Assembly (NCBI GenBank): GCA_002412865.1
Contig: DHVW01000018.1
Location: forward strand, 1 to 64,000
DNA length: 64,000 nt
Source of the DNA: Sulfurovum sp. UBA5198
GTDB lineage: Bacteria > Campylobacterota > Campylobacteria > Campylobacterales > Sulfurovaceae
Direction of reading: 5' to 3'
A program made the position numbers and the translations under genes. Below the pieces are notes generated by a model. That model was not told the origin of the DNA and searched no databases. It was given only the letters and a program-made list of their open reading frames with translations. The stretch's first letter is position 1. Each line of letters begins with the position of its first letter. Positions 34,166 to 42,230 of the stretch are shown here, in pieces.

Positions 34166-35677
34166 TTATTCTTTGCTAGTATTTTTACCATTTCCCATCA
34201 TCATAATTCCAAAAGAGATAATAGTACCGATAATAATCTGCAATGCAAAATTAATATCAAATCCAAATAAAGCTTTTGTAATAGCAGGTTGTAATAGTAG
34301 CACGGTAATAAATCCACCGATTAGAGCTAGTCGCACTGTATCTTCATTGCCCCTGCTAGTAAATAGTGCTACACCAAAAACACCCAGTAGTCCAGCGTAC
34401 GCAAATGCCATAACACCAAGTGCGAAATCAAGCAGAGGAATATCGCTAGTTTGTTGCCAATAGTAGCTAAGCAGTGCCATGAGTGATAGTAAAATTGCAA
34501 AAAGCAAAACTCCCATTTTGGAAGCCTTTAGATAATGCTCTTCGCTTTTGCCACTAAATTTTGGCTTGTAAATATCTGTAACGGCAACTGATGACATCGC
34601 ACCCAAAACTGAGCTGGTGCTTGTAAATGTAGTAGCCACCACGCCAATAGTTGCCAAAGCTTTTAGTCCATCAGGAAGCTCATGGAGAATATATGTCATA
34701 AATATAGCTAGTTTTTGTCCTGCGAAGCTACTGTTTACTTCACTACTGAAATGTGACAGTTCAGGATGACTATAAAATAGATAAAGCAAAAGCCCTATGA
34801 TGAGAAACAAGAACGCAGTAGGTATTGTGATTAGGATAGAAAAAATGAGTGATTTTGCCCCCTCGTTTTTATCTTTACAAGTCAAAATCCGCTGTGTCAT
34901 ATCTTGGTCAAGTCCGTACGCTGCAATATTTAAAAGCAACAATCCTGTAATCAAAGCCCAAAAATTATAGCTACCAGCAAGGGCAAAATCAACAACCACA
35001 AGCTTATTATCAGTAGCCAAAGTGGAATATATAACACCAAAATCTCCACCCAAAACAGTGAATAGATGATAGATGATAAATAGTGCTGCCCCTATATATA
35101 TGACAACCTGCACGATATCGGCATAGATGATGGATTTAATCCCACCAAAATATGCATAGCCCAAACTCCCCGCCATCAAGATAGAGATAGACAGAGCAAT
35201 ATGCAAAGGTGCAATATCACTAAAAAGTATCATAGACAGAGCTAATGCTCCTATGTAAAGCCTAGCTCCACTTGCAAATAATCGTCCGATTAAAAACATC
35301 ATTCCAGCATCTCTTTTTGCTCTAGGAGTATATCTCTTTTCTAGTAGTTCATAAACTGTAATCGCACCAATTTCGTAAAACTTTGGCACAAGCACTTTTG
35401 AGACGATAATCACAGCCAAAAGAGCAGAAAAGAAAAAACCTATAAATGTAAGGTTGCCTTTGTATGCCAAGTCAGGAGCCCCTAGAAATGTAGCAGCGGA
35501 TTGTGAAGTAGCTAGAACAGAAATAGCCACAGCCCACATAGGTAGTGATTTTTCTCCTATGAAATAATCCTTGCTGCTTTTGACTTTACTTCTGCTAAGC
35601 CAAGCAGATGAGAGGATAACAAACAAAAAATATATTCCAAATATGGTCCAATCTAGTGTGCTAAATGATGAATTCAT
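34166..35677 (-). CDS. Sodium:solute symporter family protein
   Basis: A 503-residue membrane protein with about 13 transmembrane helices in the SSS/LeuT-like fold. The N-terminus reads TIFGIYFLFVILSSAWLSRSKVKSSKDYFIG. Then come LATSQSAATFLGAPDLAYKG, TVYELLEKRYTPRAKR (a conserved loop) and the Na2-site-like TFTSTSSVLGAMSSVAVTDIY. Substrate class (sugar, amino acid or acid) is unknown. The start overlaps the stop of a periplasmic amidase gene by 4 bases. A cell-wall sugar or peptide substrate is therefore plausible but unproven. Confidence 0.88.
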   Translation of the reverse strand: MNSSFSTLDWTIFGIYFLFVILSSAWLSRSKVKSSKDYFIGEKSLPMWAVAISVLATSQSAATFLGAPDLAYKGNLTFIGFFFSALLAVIIVSKVLVPKFYEIGAITVYELLEKRYTPRAKRDAGMMFLIGRLFASGARLYIGALALSMILFSDIAPLHIALSISILMAGSLGYAYFGGIKSIIYADIVQVVIYIGAALFIIYHLFTVLGGDFGVIYSTLATDNKLVVVDFALAGSYNFWALITGLLLLNIAAYGLDQDMTQRILTCKDKNEGAKSLIFSILITIPTAFLFLIIGLLLYLFYSHPELSHFSSEVNSSFAGQKLAIFMTYILHELPDGLKALATIGVVATTFTSTSSVLGAMSSVAVTDIYKPKFSGKSEEHYLKASKMGVLLFAILLSLMALLSYYWQQTSDIPLLDFALGVMAFAYAGLLGVFGVALFTSRGNEDTVRLALIGGFITVLLLQPAITKALFGFDINFALQIIIGTIISFGIMMMGNGKNTSKE

Positions 35678-36369
35678 CTACAATCCTTGGCGGCAGGTGG
35701 TGTTAATAGATGCAAATCTTTTACATTATCTCTGACGCTTTTCATAAATCTATCCCCTGGGTCACTCTTTTGTGTGAAATAGCTATCATCTTTTTCTAAC
35801 CAATATTGAGTATTTTTCATCCTAGCATACTCATGGTGTCCGATTAGATATTCAATATTTTGATATTTTGTTTTTAGGTATTTCACTAGAGCTATATTTG
35901 ATTTTGTTTGAGCTGATGTTAGGTCATCTGTATTATTGTTTTTGCCACCTACATTTTCTATGCCAATCGCACTATAGTTTAGCCCTATGATATGCCTAGC
36001 CATATAAGTTTCAGGCATCAAACGATAAATCGTGCCATCTCTGTCTACTAGAAAATGTGCAGAGACATTTACATTGCCACCGCTTTTGATATCTGGTCTA
36101 TCCCCGAGTGCTTGTGGTTTTAGAAATGCAAATGATTTTTCTAATGTCGGAATCGCCGTCCAATGCAAGACTATCATTTTTGGCTTTATAGTTATATCTT
36201 TAACGCTTAATCCATAGTGTGTTCTGATATACTCTTTTGTGCCTTCGATTCGTTGTGAGCCAAAATCAATTGGTTTGTCTATGATTATTATATTCTCACT
36301 ACTTATTTGTGGCTCAGCGTTGCAACCTGTTAGTGCTAGTATAATCGCAAGTAATTTAATTATTTTCAT
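35674..36369 (-). CDS. N-acetylmuramoyl-L-alanine amidase (Amidase_2), predicted lipoprotein
   Basis: A 231-residue zinc amidase. The N-terminus MKIIKLLAIILALTGC is a lipoprotein signal with lipobox LTGC, placing it in the periplasm. The Amidase_2 fold shows the first zinc ligand in IVLHWTAIP, SAHFLVDRDGTIYRLMPE, then GIENVGG, YLIGHHEY and the last ligand region KSDPGDRFM. It cleaves the MurNAc-L-Ala bond of peptidoglycan or of soluble muropeptides. Embedded in the hemL operon directly ahead of a symporter, and 4 kb from anmK-amgK-murU. Confidence 0.92.
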   Translation of the reverse strand: MKIIKLLAIILALTGCNAEPQISSENIIIIDKPIDFGSQRIEGTKEYIRTHYGLSVKDITIKPKMIVLHWTAIPTLEKSFAFLKPQALGDRPDIKSGGNVNVSAHFLVDRDGTIYRLMPETYMARHIIGLNYSAIGIENVGGKNNNTDDLTSAQTKSNIALVKYLKTKYQNIEYLIGHHEYARMKNTQYWLEKDDSYFTQKSDPGDRFMKSVRDNVKDLHLLTPPAAKDCR

Positions 36370-36868
36370 TGTTTGCCTTATTTAAAAATATCATACCAAT
36401 AGTAATAACTGGAGCTATAAATATGCCAAAAAGATAGCTTGGAATGTGCAAAATATGCTCACTGCTAAGCAACATAAAACCAGCTATCAATGCTCCATAT
36501 GCCATCAAGCGATATATTGATAATGACGCTCTGCTATGTTTTAGAGATTCTACTGTGGTTCGTTTTGGTTCGTCTTCTTCGATATCTTTTTGCTCTATAT
36601 TTTTAGTGTAATCTTCTTCATCATAAAGCCCATGAGGATCTTCTATCTCACTTAAAATATTATCATTATCAGCAGTGATAATTCCATTATCTACGCTAGA
36701 TTTTAACATATTCTTATAACTCAACATAGAAGCTAGCACAACAAGCAGTGAACTTATATACCCCACTTGCGAAGATATAAGCCAACTTTTATTACCAGCT
36801 AGCATACAAAAAATTATAATACCAATATCAACGATAATAAGTGCATTTATAGTGCGAATATTAATCAT
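36356..36868 (-). CDS. Uncharacterised four-helix membrane protein
   Basis: About 170 residues. Two hydrophobic segments at the N-terminus (residues about 8-55) and two at the C-terminus (about 120-165) flank an acidic, Asp/Glu-rich cytoplasmic-type loop. No family recognised. ATG 36868 is favoured because GAGG lies just upstream, with ATG 36877 as the alternative. It overlaps the AtpZ-like gene by 8 bases and the amidase gene by 14, so it is translated as part of the hemL operon. Confidence 0.72.
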   Translation of the reverse strand: MINIRTINALIIVDIGIIIFCMLAGNKSWLISSQVGYISSLLVVLASMLSYKNMLKSSVDNGIITADNDNILSEIEDPHGLYDEEDYTKNIEQKDIEEDEPKRTTVESLKHSRASLSIYRLMAYGALIAGFMLLSSEHILHIPSYLFGIFIAPVITIGMIFLNKANNENN

Positions 36869-37166
36869 TTTCCTCATCTTCTATGCGGTTTTGTTTATCT
36901 AATTGCTCTTGTGTATATTTGTATCGTGGCTCATTTGCTAGTTCATCAAGCTCTTTTTTTTGCTTACGGTACATTTTATATACATTCAAAAACGCTCCAG
37001 CAAGTCCCCAAAAAATCCCAACCCACAAAAGCCAACTATACCCAAATAGATATTTTAGTCCAATCCCCATACCAACACCAATAAGTACAGCAAATACGAT
37101 GGACATTCCGAGGCTTAGCCCATCAGATGCTTCGATAATTTTTTTGTATTTTGGTTCTTTTTCCAT
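36861..37166 (-). CDS. AtpZ/AtpI-family membrane protein
   Basis: A 101-residue protein with two transmembrane helices (GMSIVFAVLIGVGMGIGLKYLF and WLLWVGIFWGLAGAFLNVYKMY) separated by a short polar turn, and an acidic charged tail. The Gly-rich first helix is diagnostic of AtpZ/F0F1-ATPase gene 1 proteins, which help assemble the c-ring or handle magnesium. No ATP synthase genes are adjacent. It lies three bases after hemL. Confidence 0.85.
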   Translation of the reverse strand: MEKEPKYKKIIEASDGLSLGMSIVFAVLIGVGMGIGLKYLFGYSWLLWVGIFWGLAGAFLNVYKMYRKQKKELDELANEPRYKYTQEQLDKQNRIEDEEND

Positions 37167-37169
37167 AGA

Positions 37170-38462
37170 TTATCCTTTTGTAATTTCTATTAGTGACGCT
37201 TTTGCTGCGTCTATCGCTGTCTCTATCATCGCATCATTCATCTCCGTACATATAAACCCAGCCTCAAATGATGAACAAGCTAAATACACTCCACGACCAA
37301 GCATAGCTTGATGAAATTTACCAAATAATGCAGTGTCATTTTGCAACGCATCATCAAAGTTTTTTACGCTTTTATAGCTAAAGAAAAATCCAAACATACT
37401 TCCTCTAGTATCAGTGACCATATCCACTCCCACACATGCAGCAGCGTCTTTGAATCCACTCATCAGTCTAACTGCTTTAGCATTTAGCTCATCATAGATA
37501 TTTGGATTTGCTTTTAGTTTACGCAAAGATGCTAATCCTGCTGCCATTGCTACTGGATTTCCACTTAGAGTTCCTGCTTGATACACTGGACCTTCTGGAG
37601 ACAGCTGTGACATGATGGCTTTGCTCGCTCCAAACGCACCCACAGGCATACCGCCACCTATCACCTTGCCCCATGTGACAATATCAGGCACTACGCTACT
37701 AATCCCACAAGCACCCTTTAGTGAAGCTCTAAAACCACTCATTACCTCATCAAATATCAACAAAGCATTATGCTTATTACAAAGCTCTCTAAGAGCTACC
37801 AAAAACTCCTCATCAGCAGGCACGAGACCCATATTTCCAGCTATTGGCTCGATGATTACACACGCAATCTCTTCAGCCTCAAAGCACTTCGCTACACTAT
37901 CTATATCATTATATGTTGCTAGTAGTGTGTGCTTTGTTAGACCACTTGGCACTCCAGGGCTTGATGGAGTTCCGAATGTCGCCATTCCGCTACCAGCTTG
38001 TACCAAAAGTGAATCACTATGCCCGTGATAACAACCAACGAATTTTATGATATTGTCACGACCTGTTACACCTCTAGCGAGCCTAATTGCAGTCATTACA
38101 GCCTCTGTGCCTGAGCTTACAAACCGTACTTTGTCTATATGTGGGAATAGCTCCACTATTTCATTGGCTAGTTGTGTCTCTGCCACAGTAGGAGCTCCAA
38201 AACTAAGACCTTTTTTAGCTGCATCTATCACTGCATTTTCTATTGTCCCGTCGCAATGACCAAAGATCAGAGGTCCCCAGCTCTGTACGAAATCGATATA
38301 TCTATTACAATCGATATCTACTATATAAGCACCCTCACCTCGCTCTATGAATGGCGGTGTGCCACCCACACTATTAAATGCTCGAACAGGACTATCAACC
38401 CCACCAGGGATTACTTTAAACGCTTCACTAAATGCCTCTATGCTTTTGCTATATCTTTCCAA
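37170..38462 (-). CDS. hemL: Glutamate-1-semialdehyde 2,1-aminomutase
   Basis: A 430-residue PLP enzyme that converts glutamate-1-semialdehyde to 5-aminolevulinate, the step after HemA. The catalytic lysine is in DIVTWGKVIGGGMPVGAFG (Lys266). RFVSSGTEAVMTAIRLAR near residue 113, GCYHGHSDSLLVQAGSG near 143 and DEVMSGFR near 238 complete the fold-type I aminomutase pattern. It heads a minus-strand operon continuing with an AtpZ-like protein, a membrane protein, an amidase and a symporter, all touching or overlapping. Confidence 0.97.
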   Translation of the reverse strand: MERYSKSIEAFSEAFKVIPGGVDSPVRAFNSVGGTPPFIERGEGAYIVDIDCNRYIDFVQSWGPLIFGHCDGTIENAVIDAAKKGLSFGAPTVAETQLANEIVELFPHIDKVRFVSSGTEAVMTAIRLARGVTGRDNIIKFVGCYHGHSDSLLVQAGSGMATFGTPSSPGVPSGLTKHTLLATYNDIDSVAKCFEAEEIACVIIEPIAGNMGLVPADEEFLVALRELCNKHNALLIFDEVMSGFRASLKGACGISSVVPDIVTWGKVIGGGMPVGAFGASKAIMSQLSPEGPVYQAGTLSGNPVAMAAGLASLRKLKANPNIYDELNAKAVRLMSGFKDAAACVGVDMVTDTRGSMFGFFFSYKSVKNFDDALQNDTALFGKFHQAMLGRGVYLACSSFEAGFICTEMNDAMIETAIDAAKASLIEITKG

Positions 38463-38534
38463 TCTAAAATCCTTAAAATAGTTATTGTAGATTATAACTT
38501 AAAAATGCTAAATGGTGAATGACGGTGTGGTTGG

Positions 38535-38825
38535 CTACTTATTTTTATAGCTATTTTCTCTTGATTTTATAGATAGCACCAATATGATGAGCTTGTCGTT
38601 TTCTTTAGTATATATTACTCTATATTGTCTTAGTTTTAATCTATATAGCTCTTCACTAAAGCCTTGCATTTTTTTAATCTTGCCAGTTTTGAGTAGCTCT
38701 TGTTCATACTCAAAAGAGAAATTTTCCACGAACAAATAGAGTGACTCTTTTATAATTTTAACATCTGCTATATCAATATGCTTAAAGTCTTTTTTGACAC
38801 TTGATTTTAATTCAAGCTGATACAA
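38535..38825 (-). CDS. RelE-family type II toxin
   Basis: A 96-residue basic protein of the RelE fold: MYQLELKSSVKKDFKHID at the N-terminus, a central KKMQGFSEELYRLKLRQYRVIYTKEND and a C-terminal strand LIILVLSIKSRENSYK. The YRLKLRQYRVIY segment is the usual RelE core. Directly follows its antitoxin on the same strand, with abutting stop and start. It is distinct in sequence from the RelE-type toxin at 32.5 kb. Confidence 0.88.
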   Translation of the reverse strand: MYQLELKSSVKKDFKHIDIADVKIIKESLYLFVENFSFEYEQELLKTGKIKKMQGFSEELYRLKLRQYRVIYTKENDKLIILVLSIKSRENSYKNK

Positions 38826-39047
38826 CTAGGCACCTAGTTCTCGAAAAAATTCATCTGCACTTATATTTGGGGTACCATCCCTAAGTCTCTCTCTCGCTAA
38901 TTGCAAGTCTTGATAGTCCATATACATCTCCAATGCTTCTGTGACTATTTGCGTTTTTTTCTTGTTTAGTTCTTTTGACATTGTATTTATATCATCTATT
39001 AGCCCCAGTGGCAAAGTAAATGTGGTTGGCTTGACTGTTTTATACAT
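38826..39047 (-). CDS. Ribbon-helix-helix antitoxin
   Basis: A 73-residue antitoxin. MYKTVKPTTFTLPLGLIDDINTMSKELNKKKTQIVTEALEMYMDY (first 45 residues) fits a MetJ/CopG-type ribbon-helix-helix DNA-binding domain, and the tail ISADEFFRELGA would bind the toxin. ATG 39047 is chosen because AAAGGA precedes it and the ribbon strand starts there. An open frame extends upstream to ATG 39149, but that stretch is Asn/Gln/Lys/Tyr-rich with the look of untranslated AT-rich DNA. Likely autorepressor. Confidence 0.85.
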   Translation of the reverse strand: MYKTVKPTTFTLPLGLIDDINTMSKELNKKKTQIVTEALEMYMDYQDLQLARERLRDGTPNISADEFFRELGA

Positions 39048-39148
39048 ATTAAATCCTTTCGTATTATATTTGCTATTATATTGTTTATTGTATTGTTTGT
39101 CAATGTGGAAATTTTGTAGTGGATTTAGGCGAATGACATTGCTCGTCA

Positions 39149-39168
39149 CTCCTGTCTTCGTGGGAGTC
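39149..39168. repeat. Dispersed-type palindrome after the small gene at 39.2 kb
   Basis: ACTCCTGTCTTCGTGGGAGT forms a five-base-pair core stem with a ten-base loop that itself has partial pairing. It closely resembles the common intergenic 'ATTCCC-GCGAAGGC-GGGAAT' palindromes. It sits four bases beyond the stop of the gene at 39173 and has no T-run, so it is listed as a repeat and not a terminator. Confidence 0.5.
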
Positions 39169-39172
39169 TATT

Positions 39173-39403
39173 CTATTTTGTTCTTAGGATTGTTGGTACT
39201 TCAAATTCGGCACCAATTACTAAATTTTTCAACTCTACATCATCAATTATTTTGAGAGTTCCCATTATATTAATCATACCTTTGCATATTCCTTTGAGAT
39301 GTGCAATCTGTTCTTTTTCTCCTGTTCCTTTTGATTCATAATAACTATTGAGTGCATCTTGCAACTTTTTTATATATTTATCTTTCTCTATTTTTACTGT
39401 CAT
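39173..39403 (-). CDS. Small hypothetical helical protein
   Basis: A 76-residue soluble protein rich in Lys, Glu, Ile and Leu, with a GEKEQIAHLKGICKGMINIMG segment in the middle. No recognised family. It resembles short phage- or accessory-type proteins in size, and a good AAGAGAT ribosome-binding site precedes the ATG, so it is probably translated. It lies in the accessory stretch between the second toxin-antitoxin pair and the ankyrin gene. Confidence 0.6.
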   Translation of the reverse strand: MTVKIEKDKYIKKLQDALNSYYESKGTGEKEQIAHLKGICKGMINIMGTLKIIDDVELKNLVIGAEFEVPTILRTK

Positions 39404-39477
39404 ATTATCTCTTTTTTTATTTAAATTTTATCCAAATATACATCATGATTTTCTTAAGAGTATTATAAAAATTATTG

Positions 39478-39549
39478 TTATTTTGGTGAATCAAACCACC
39501 CTTGTTGTTCAAAACCATCTGCAAGATCATTGTATGCAGGCAAATGATG
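39478..39549 (-). pseudogene. C-terminal peptide remnant of an unknown gene
   Basis: On the minus strand this stretch reads HHLPAYNDLADGFEQQGWF then DSPK and TAA, bounded upstream by an in-frame TGA. The amino-acid composition (aromatic, acidic, no AT-driven Lys/Asn bias) looks like a real protein C-terminus and not random DNA. No start and no recognisable family. It fills part of the 168-base gap between the small gene and the ankyrin gene. Low certainty. Confidence 0.3.
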
Positions 39550-39571
39550 TCAATTTGTAATTTTTGTACTT

Positions 39572-40741
39572 TCAATCAGACTTTAACAATAGGTCAAAGG
39601 CTGATTCGCCATTTTTATTACGCATATCAGTGTTCGCTCCAATTTTTTTTAACTCTTCCATAATTTGTAATTCTTTATTTGACGCAGCAAACATTAATGC
39701 AGTGTATCCATTAGAATCTTGGTAGTCAATTGATGCACCATATTCAAGAAGTTTCTTAATTACATTAATATTACCATAAACTGATGCAAGCATAAGAGGG
39801 GTATATTTCTTTGCATAGTTTCCTTGTTCATCGAAACTATCTTCATTCCATGCATAGATTTCTATATCTGCACCTGCCACAATTAACTTAATAGCTATGT
39901 TTTCATGTTCCTTTTCAATAGCTTCTAATAATGGAGTATGGTGGTTACTACCAATGTAGTGGACTAAGCTTAAATTAGCATTAACCTTTATTAATTCATC
40001 TATAATATCTTCATAGCCAGAAAATGACGCCCATCCGATTGCTGAAAATTTGAAATATATATCACTTTGAATATCTGGATTGGCACCTGCTTGAATTAGT
40101 AGTTTTGCAATTTCCGTATGACCATTTAATACTGAACAAATTAGTGCTGTTCTGTCGTTGTAATTTCCATCTTGAAAATCTAAAAACATCCCCGCATTAA
40201 TTAATTTTTTAACAACATCAACATTTCCTGCCTCAGATGCTCGTATTAAAGCATATTCGGCTTCGTCATAATATTCTTCCCATTGTGTTGTATCACATGC
40301 ACTTATTAATTCTATGCAAATATCTGAACGATTATCATCATAATTGGAATACTCAATTTCCAATGCAATTTTCAAAGCTGTGCGTCCTTTGGTATCTTTT
40401 ATAAAAATATCAGCATTTGATTTGATGAGATATTTAACAACTTCTGTATGACCTTCTATAGTGGCGGTAATTAACGGAGTTGCACCAAATTTATCTTGAA
40501 CATTTATATCTGCCCCATGCTCCAGTAATTTTTCAACAATTACTAAATTATTCCTGAATGACGCAACATGCAAAGCTGTCAGCGAACGCTCATTCTTGTA
40601 CGATAGGTCTGCACCTAATTTGATGAGATTTATAGTCTCATCATAATTGTTTAATGTTACGGCTTTTATAAGGCTCTCGGCTAAATTATTTCTATCATTA
40701 CCAAACAAACTATCTAAAAATTCCATAACTATTTTCTTCAT
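39572..40741 (-). CDS. Ankyrin-repeat protein
   Basis: About 389 residues, almost wholly ankyrin repeats of about 33 residues (for example TALHVASFRNNLVIVEKLLEHGADINVQD, TPLITATIEGHTEVVKYLIKSNADIF, TALICSVLNGHTEIAKLLIQAGANPDIQ, TPLMLASVYGNINVIKKLLEYGAS). About nine or ten units can be counted, some with inserts. No signal peptide, so a cytoplasmic protein-binding role is likely. ATG 40741 is chosen since AAAGGAAG sits upstream. It overlaps nothing but closely follows a small membrane protein gene. Confidence 0.88.
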   Translation of the reverse strand: MKKIVMEFLDSLFGNDRNNLAESLIKAVTLNNYDETINLIKLGADLSYKNERSLTALHVASFRNNLVIVEKLLEHGADINVQDKFGATPLITATIEGHTEVVKYLIKSNADIFIKDTKGRTALKIALEIEYSNYDDNRSDICIELISACDTTQWEEYYDEAEYALIRASEAGNVDVVKKLINAGMFLDFQDGNYNDRTALICSVLNGHTEIAKLLIQAGANPDIQSDIYFKFSAIGWASFSGYEDIIDELIKVNANLSLVHYIGSNHHTPLLEAIEKEHENIAIKLIVAGADIEIYAWNEDSFDEQGNYAKKYTPLMLASVYGNINVIKKLLEYGASIDYQDSNGYTALMFAASNKELQIMEELKKIGANTDMRNKNGESAFDLLLKSD

Positions 40742-40751
40742 AATCTTCCTT

Positions 40752-40955
40752 TTATTTTGAGTTATTCTCATGTTGTATAAAACTAATATCATCTTTGATA
40801 AATCTATATCCCCAATATAGAGACAATGGGACTAAACCGAAAAATAATCCTTCAAAAATGCCCCATGGTGCAATAATTGTTGCAGCGCAAAATGTAAAAG
40901 TAAATATAAAATAAATCACACTTACAGCTATTGCTATCCTATCTTTTTTCTTCAT
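40752..40955 (-). CDS. Small two-helix membrane protein
   Basis: A 67-residue protein with two hydrophobic helices (IAIAVSVIYFIFTFTFCAATI and GIFEGLFFGLVPLSLYWGYRF) and a short charged tail. No family recognised. It lies 10 bases upstream of the ankyrin gene on the same strand and has an AAAAGGG ribosome-binding site, so the pair may work together, with this protein as a membrane partner. Confidence 0.65.
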   Translation of the reverse strand: MKKKDRIAIAVSVIYFIFTFTFCAATIIAPWGIFEGLFFGLVPLSLYWGYRFIKDDISFIQHENNSK

Positions 40956-40990
40956 TTTATTCCCTTTTGATTTGAAAATTTTATCATATT

Positions 40991-41058
40991 TATCCCATAG
41001 GATATAGATTTATGATTCTATCTTTAATGAACTTTCCCTTAGATTAATCCTATAGGAT
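40991..41058. promoter_or_regulatory. Two inverted repeats flanking the XRE regulator promoter
   Basis: TATCCCATAGGATA at 40991-41004 and the perfect 12-base palindrome ATCCTATAGGAT at 41047-41058 share the core ATCC-N4-GGAT, 56 bases apart. The second one overlaps the AGGAT ribosome-binding site of the XRE gene, which starts at TTG 41064. The layout between divergent genes suggests operators for autoregulation by that protein. Confidence 0.5.
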
Positions 41059-41063
41059 ATTTT

Positions 41064-41324
41064 TTGAATAAAAATTTAAGCGATATAGAAGAAACAGAAA
41101 TAGTACAGCTTTATAAAACTATATCTGCTAATGTAAAAATTGCAAGGATAAATGCTGGTATGTCTCAAATGGATTTAGCATTAAAGCTTGGTATCAAATC
41201 TGTTGCATTTTATTCTAATTGTGAAAATTTGAAATATGGTAAACACTTCAACCTAGAGCATATATACAAAATATCAAAGGCACTAAATATAGAAATGTCA
41301 AGAATATTAGAGATTCCGAACTAA
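41064..41324 (+). CDS. XRE-family helix-turn-helix regulator
   Basis: An 86-residue DNA-binding protein. The HTH_3 domain spans about residues 20-80 (NVKIARINAGMSQMDLALKLGIKSVAFYSNCENLKYGKHFNLEHIYKISKALNIEMSRIL), with the Gln-Met-Asp recognition-helix region and a long helix 4. The start is TTG at 41064 with AGGAT upstream. It has no effector domain. Divergent from the small membrane/ankyrin genes, with a palindrome pair in its promoter, so it probably controls itself and perhaps those genes. Confidence 0.85.
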   Translation: MNKNLSDIEETEIVQLYKTISANVKIARINAGMSQMDLALKLGIKSVAFYSNCENLKYGKHFNLEHIYKISKALNIEMSRILEIPN

Positions 41325-41372
41325 CCCTAAAGGATTTCCTGTGGTCATTCGGAATGGCACGATAACAAATAT

Positions 41373-41435
41373 TTAAATATTAGCCCCAGCTTGCCCTAAA
41401 AGCCCTTTTATTTCACTCTGCGGAGCTTGTATCAG
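41373..41435 (-). pseudogene. Duplicated 3' end of the L,D-transpeptidase gene
   Basis: Read on the minus strand this stretch encodes LIQAPQSEIKGLLGQAGANI and a TAA stop. The C-terminus of the L,D-transpeptidase at 42258 is LIQAPQSEIKGLLEQAGVEI and a TAG. The DNA aligns without gaps over 61 bases (41375-41435 with 42260-42320), and the frame and stop position are kept. The HepT/MntA pair lies between the two copies. It is either the leftover end of a second transpeptidase gene or a target-site-like duplication made when the module inserted. Confidence 0.75.
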
Positions 41436-41438
41436 ATA

Positions 41439-41807
41439 TTATAACTCTTCTATCATTTGATTAATTACATTATACAACTCATCAAGCTTTGTATCGCAAA
41501 CAAAATAAATTTCACCAGCATCTATATCAAAATAGTGATGAGAAATAATATCTCTCATGCCCTTGGCAGCCTTCCAGTCGATTTGAGGATATTTTATTAA
41601 AAGTTCTTTATTTGTGATTTTATCAATATTTTTCAAACTTTCGCCAATAGCGATTAACACCATACATATACTATCTAACTTCTCCATGCCCTCTGGAGTA
41701 TCAGTGAAGTATGAAACATCACCAACAACTCCAAATCTTTGAAGGGCTGTACTAGTGGCATTTGATATCTGAGCTAATATATCTGCAACCAACTCTTTAT
41801 CATACAT
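41439..41807 (-). CDS. HepT-type toxin (RNase), HEPN domain
   Basis: About 122 residues of the HEPN family (DUF86). The RX4HXY active-site motif is present as RDIISHHY (Arg85, His90, Tyr92). HepT toxins cleave RNA and are neutralised by the nucleotidyltransferase partner MntA, often by AMP addition to the motif tyrosine. ATG 41807 has AAGAG eight bases upstream and overlaps the mntA stop by 8 bases. ATG 41816 is less well placed. The module is bracketed by the transpeptidase end duplicates. Confidence 0.9.
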   Translation of the reverse strand: MYDKELVADILAQISNATSTALQRFGVVGDVSYFTDTPEGMEKLDSICMVLIAIGESLKNIDKITNKELLIKYPQIDWKAAKGMRDIISHHYFDIDAGEIYFVCDTKLDELYNVINQMIEEL

Positions 41808-42090
41808 AAATGGCATCTCTTTGAATTCTTGTTTTTAAAAATGTGTTCATTTTATCTCTAACTCGCACGATATCAACTCGAGCAGATAAAAGCGTTTGTA
41901 GCTCATCTTTTATATGAACCATCATAAACATATCTGGTATTCTTGTTTTGATGCAAATATCTACATCACTATGCGAAGTGGCTTCATCTCGTGCAATTGA
42001 GCCAAAAAGTCCAAGCTCATCAATGCCATATTTCTCAAAATTATCATTTTTATATTTTGACAAAATCTGCAACACAGAATCTCTACGCAC
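41800..42090 (-). CDS. MntA-type nucleotidyltransferase antitoxin
   Basis: A 96-residue minimal nucleotidyltransferase. The GSx10DxD motif is visible as GSIARDEATSHSDVD (Gly30-Ser31, Asp42 and Asp44), followed by the third acidic residue in ARVDIVRV. MntA proteins transfer AMP to HepT. It begins with GTG at 42090, with a strong GAGGGG site 5-6 bases upstream. Directly upstream of hepT, with overlap, so both are made together. Confidence 0.9.
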   Translation of the reverse strand: MRRDSVLQILSKYKNDNFEKYGIDELGLFGSIARDEATSHSDVDICIKTRIPDMFMMVHIKDELQTLLSARVDIVRVRDKMNTFLKTRIQRDAIYV

Positions 42091-42230
42091 ACTTTACCCC
42101 TCGTATTATTTGGATTATTATAGCATATCTTTAGTGTTTATTATTAATGTAAGTTAATCATATCTCTCAAAACTTTACTATGCCATTTGGGTATGTTTCA
42201 GAATCTAATTATTTAATAGCTTTTTTGGAT

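Noticed and set aside
34173..34463. Long open frame antisense to the symporter gene
   Set aside because: It lies wholly opposite a clearly coding membrane protein, has no ribosome-binding site and a Ser/Ile/Pro-rich shadow composition.
38826..39149. Longer start for the antitoxin at 39149
   Set aside because: The added 34 residues are Asn/Gln/Tyr/Lys-rich like untranslated AT-rich DNA, while AAAGGA sits just before ATG 39047.
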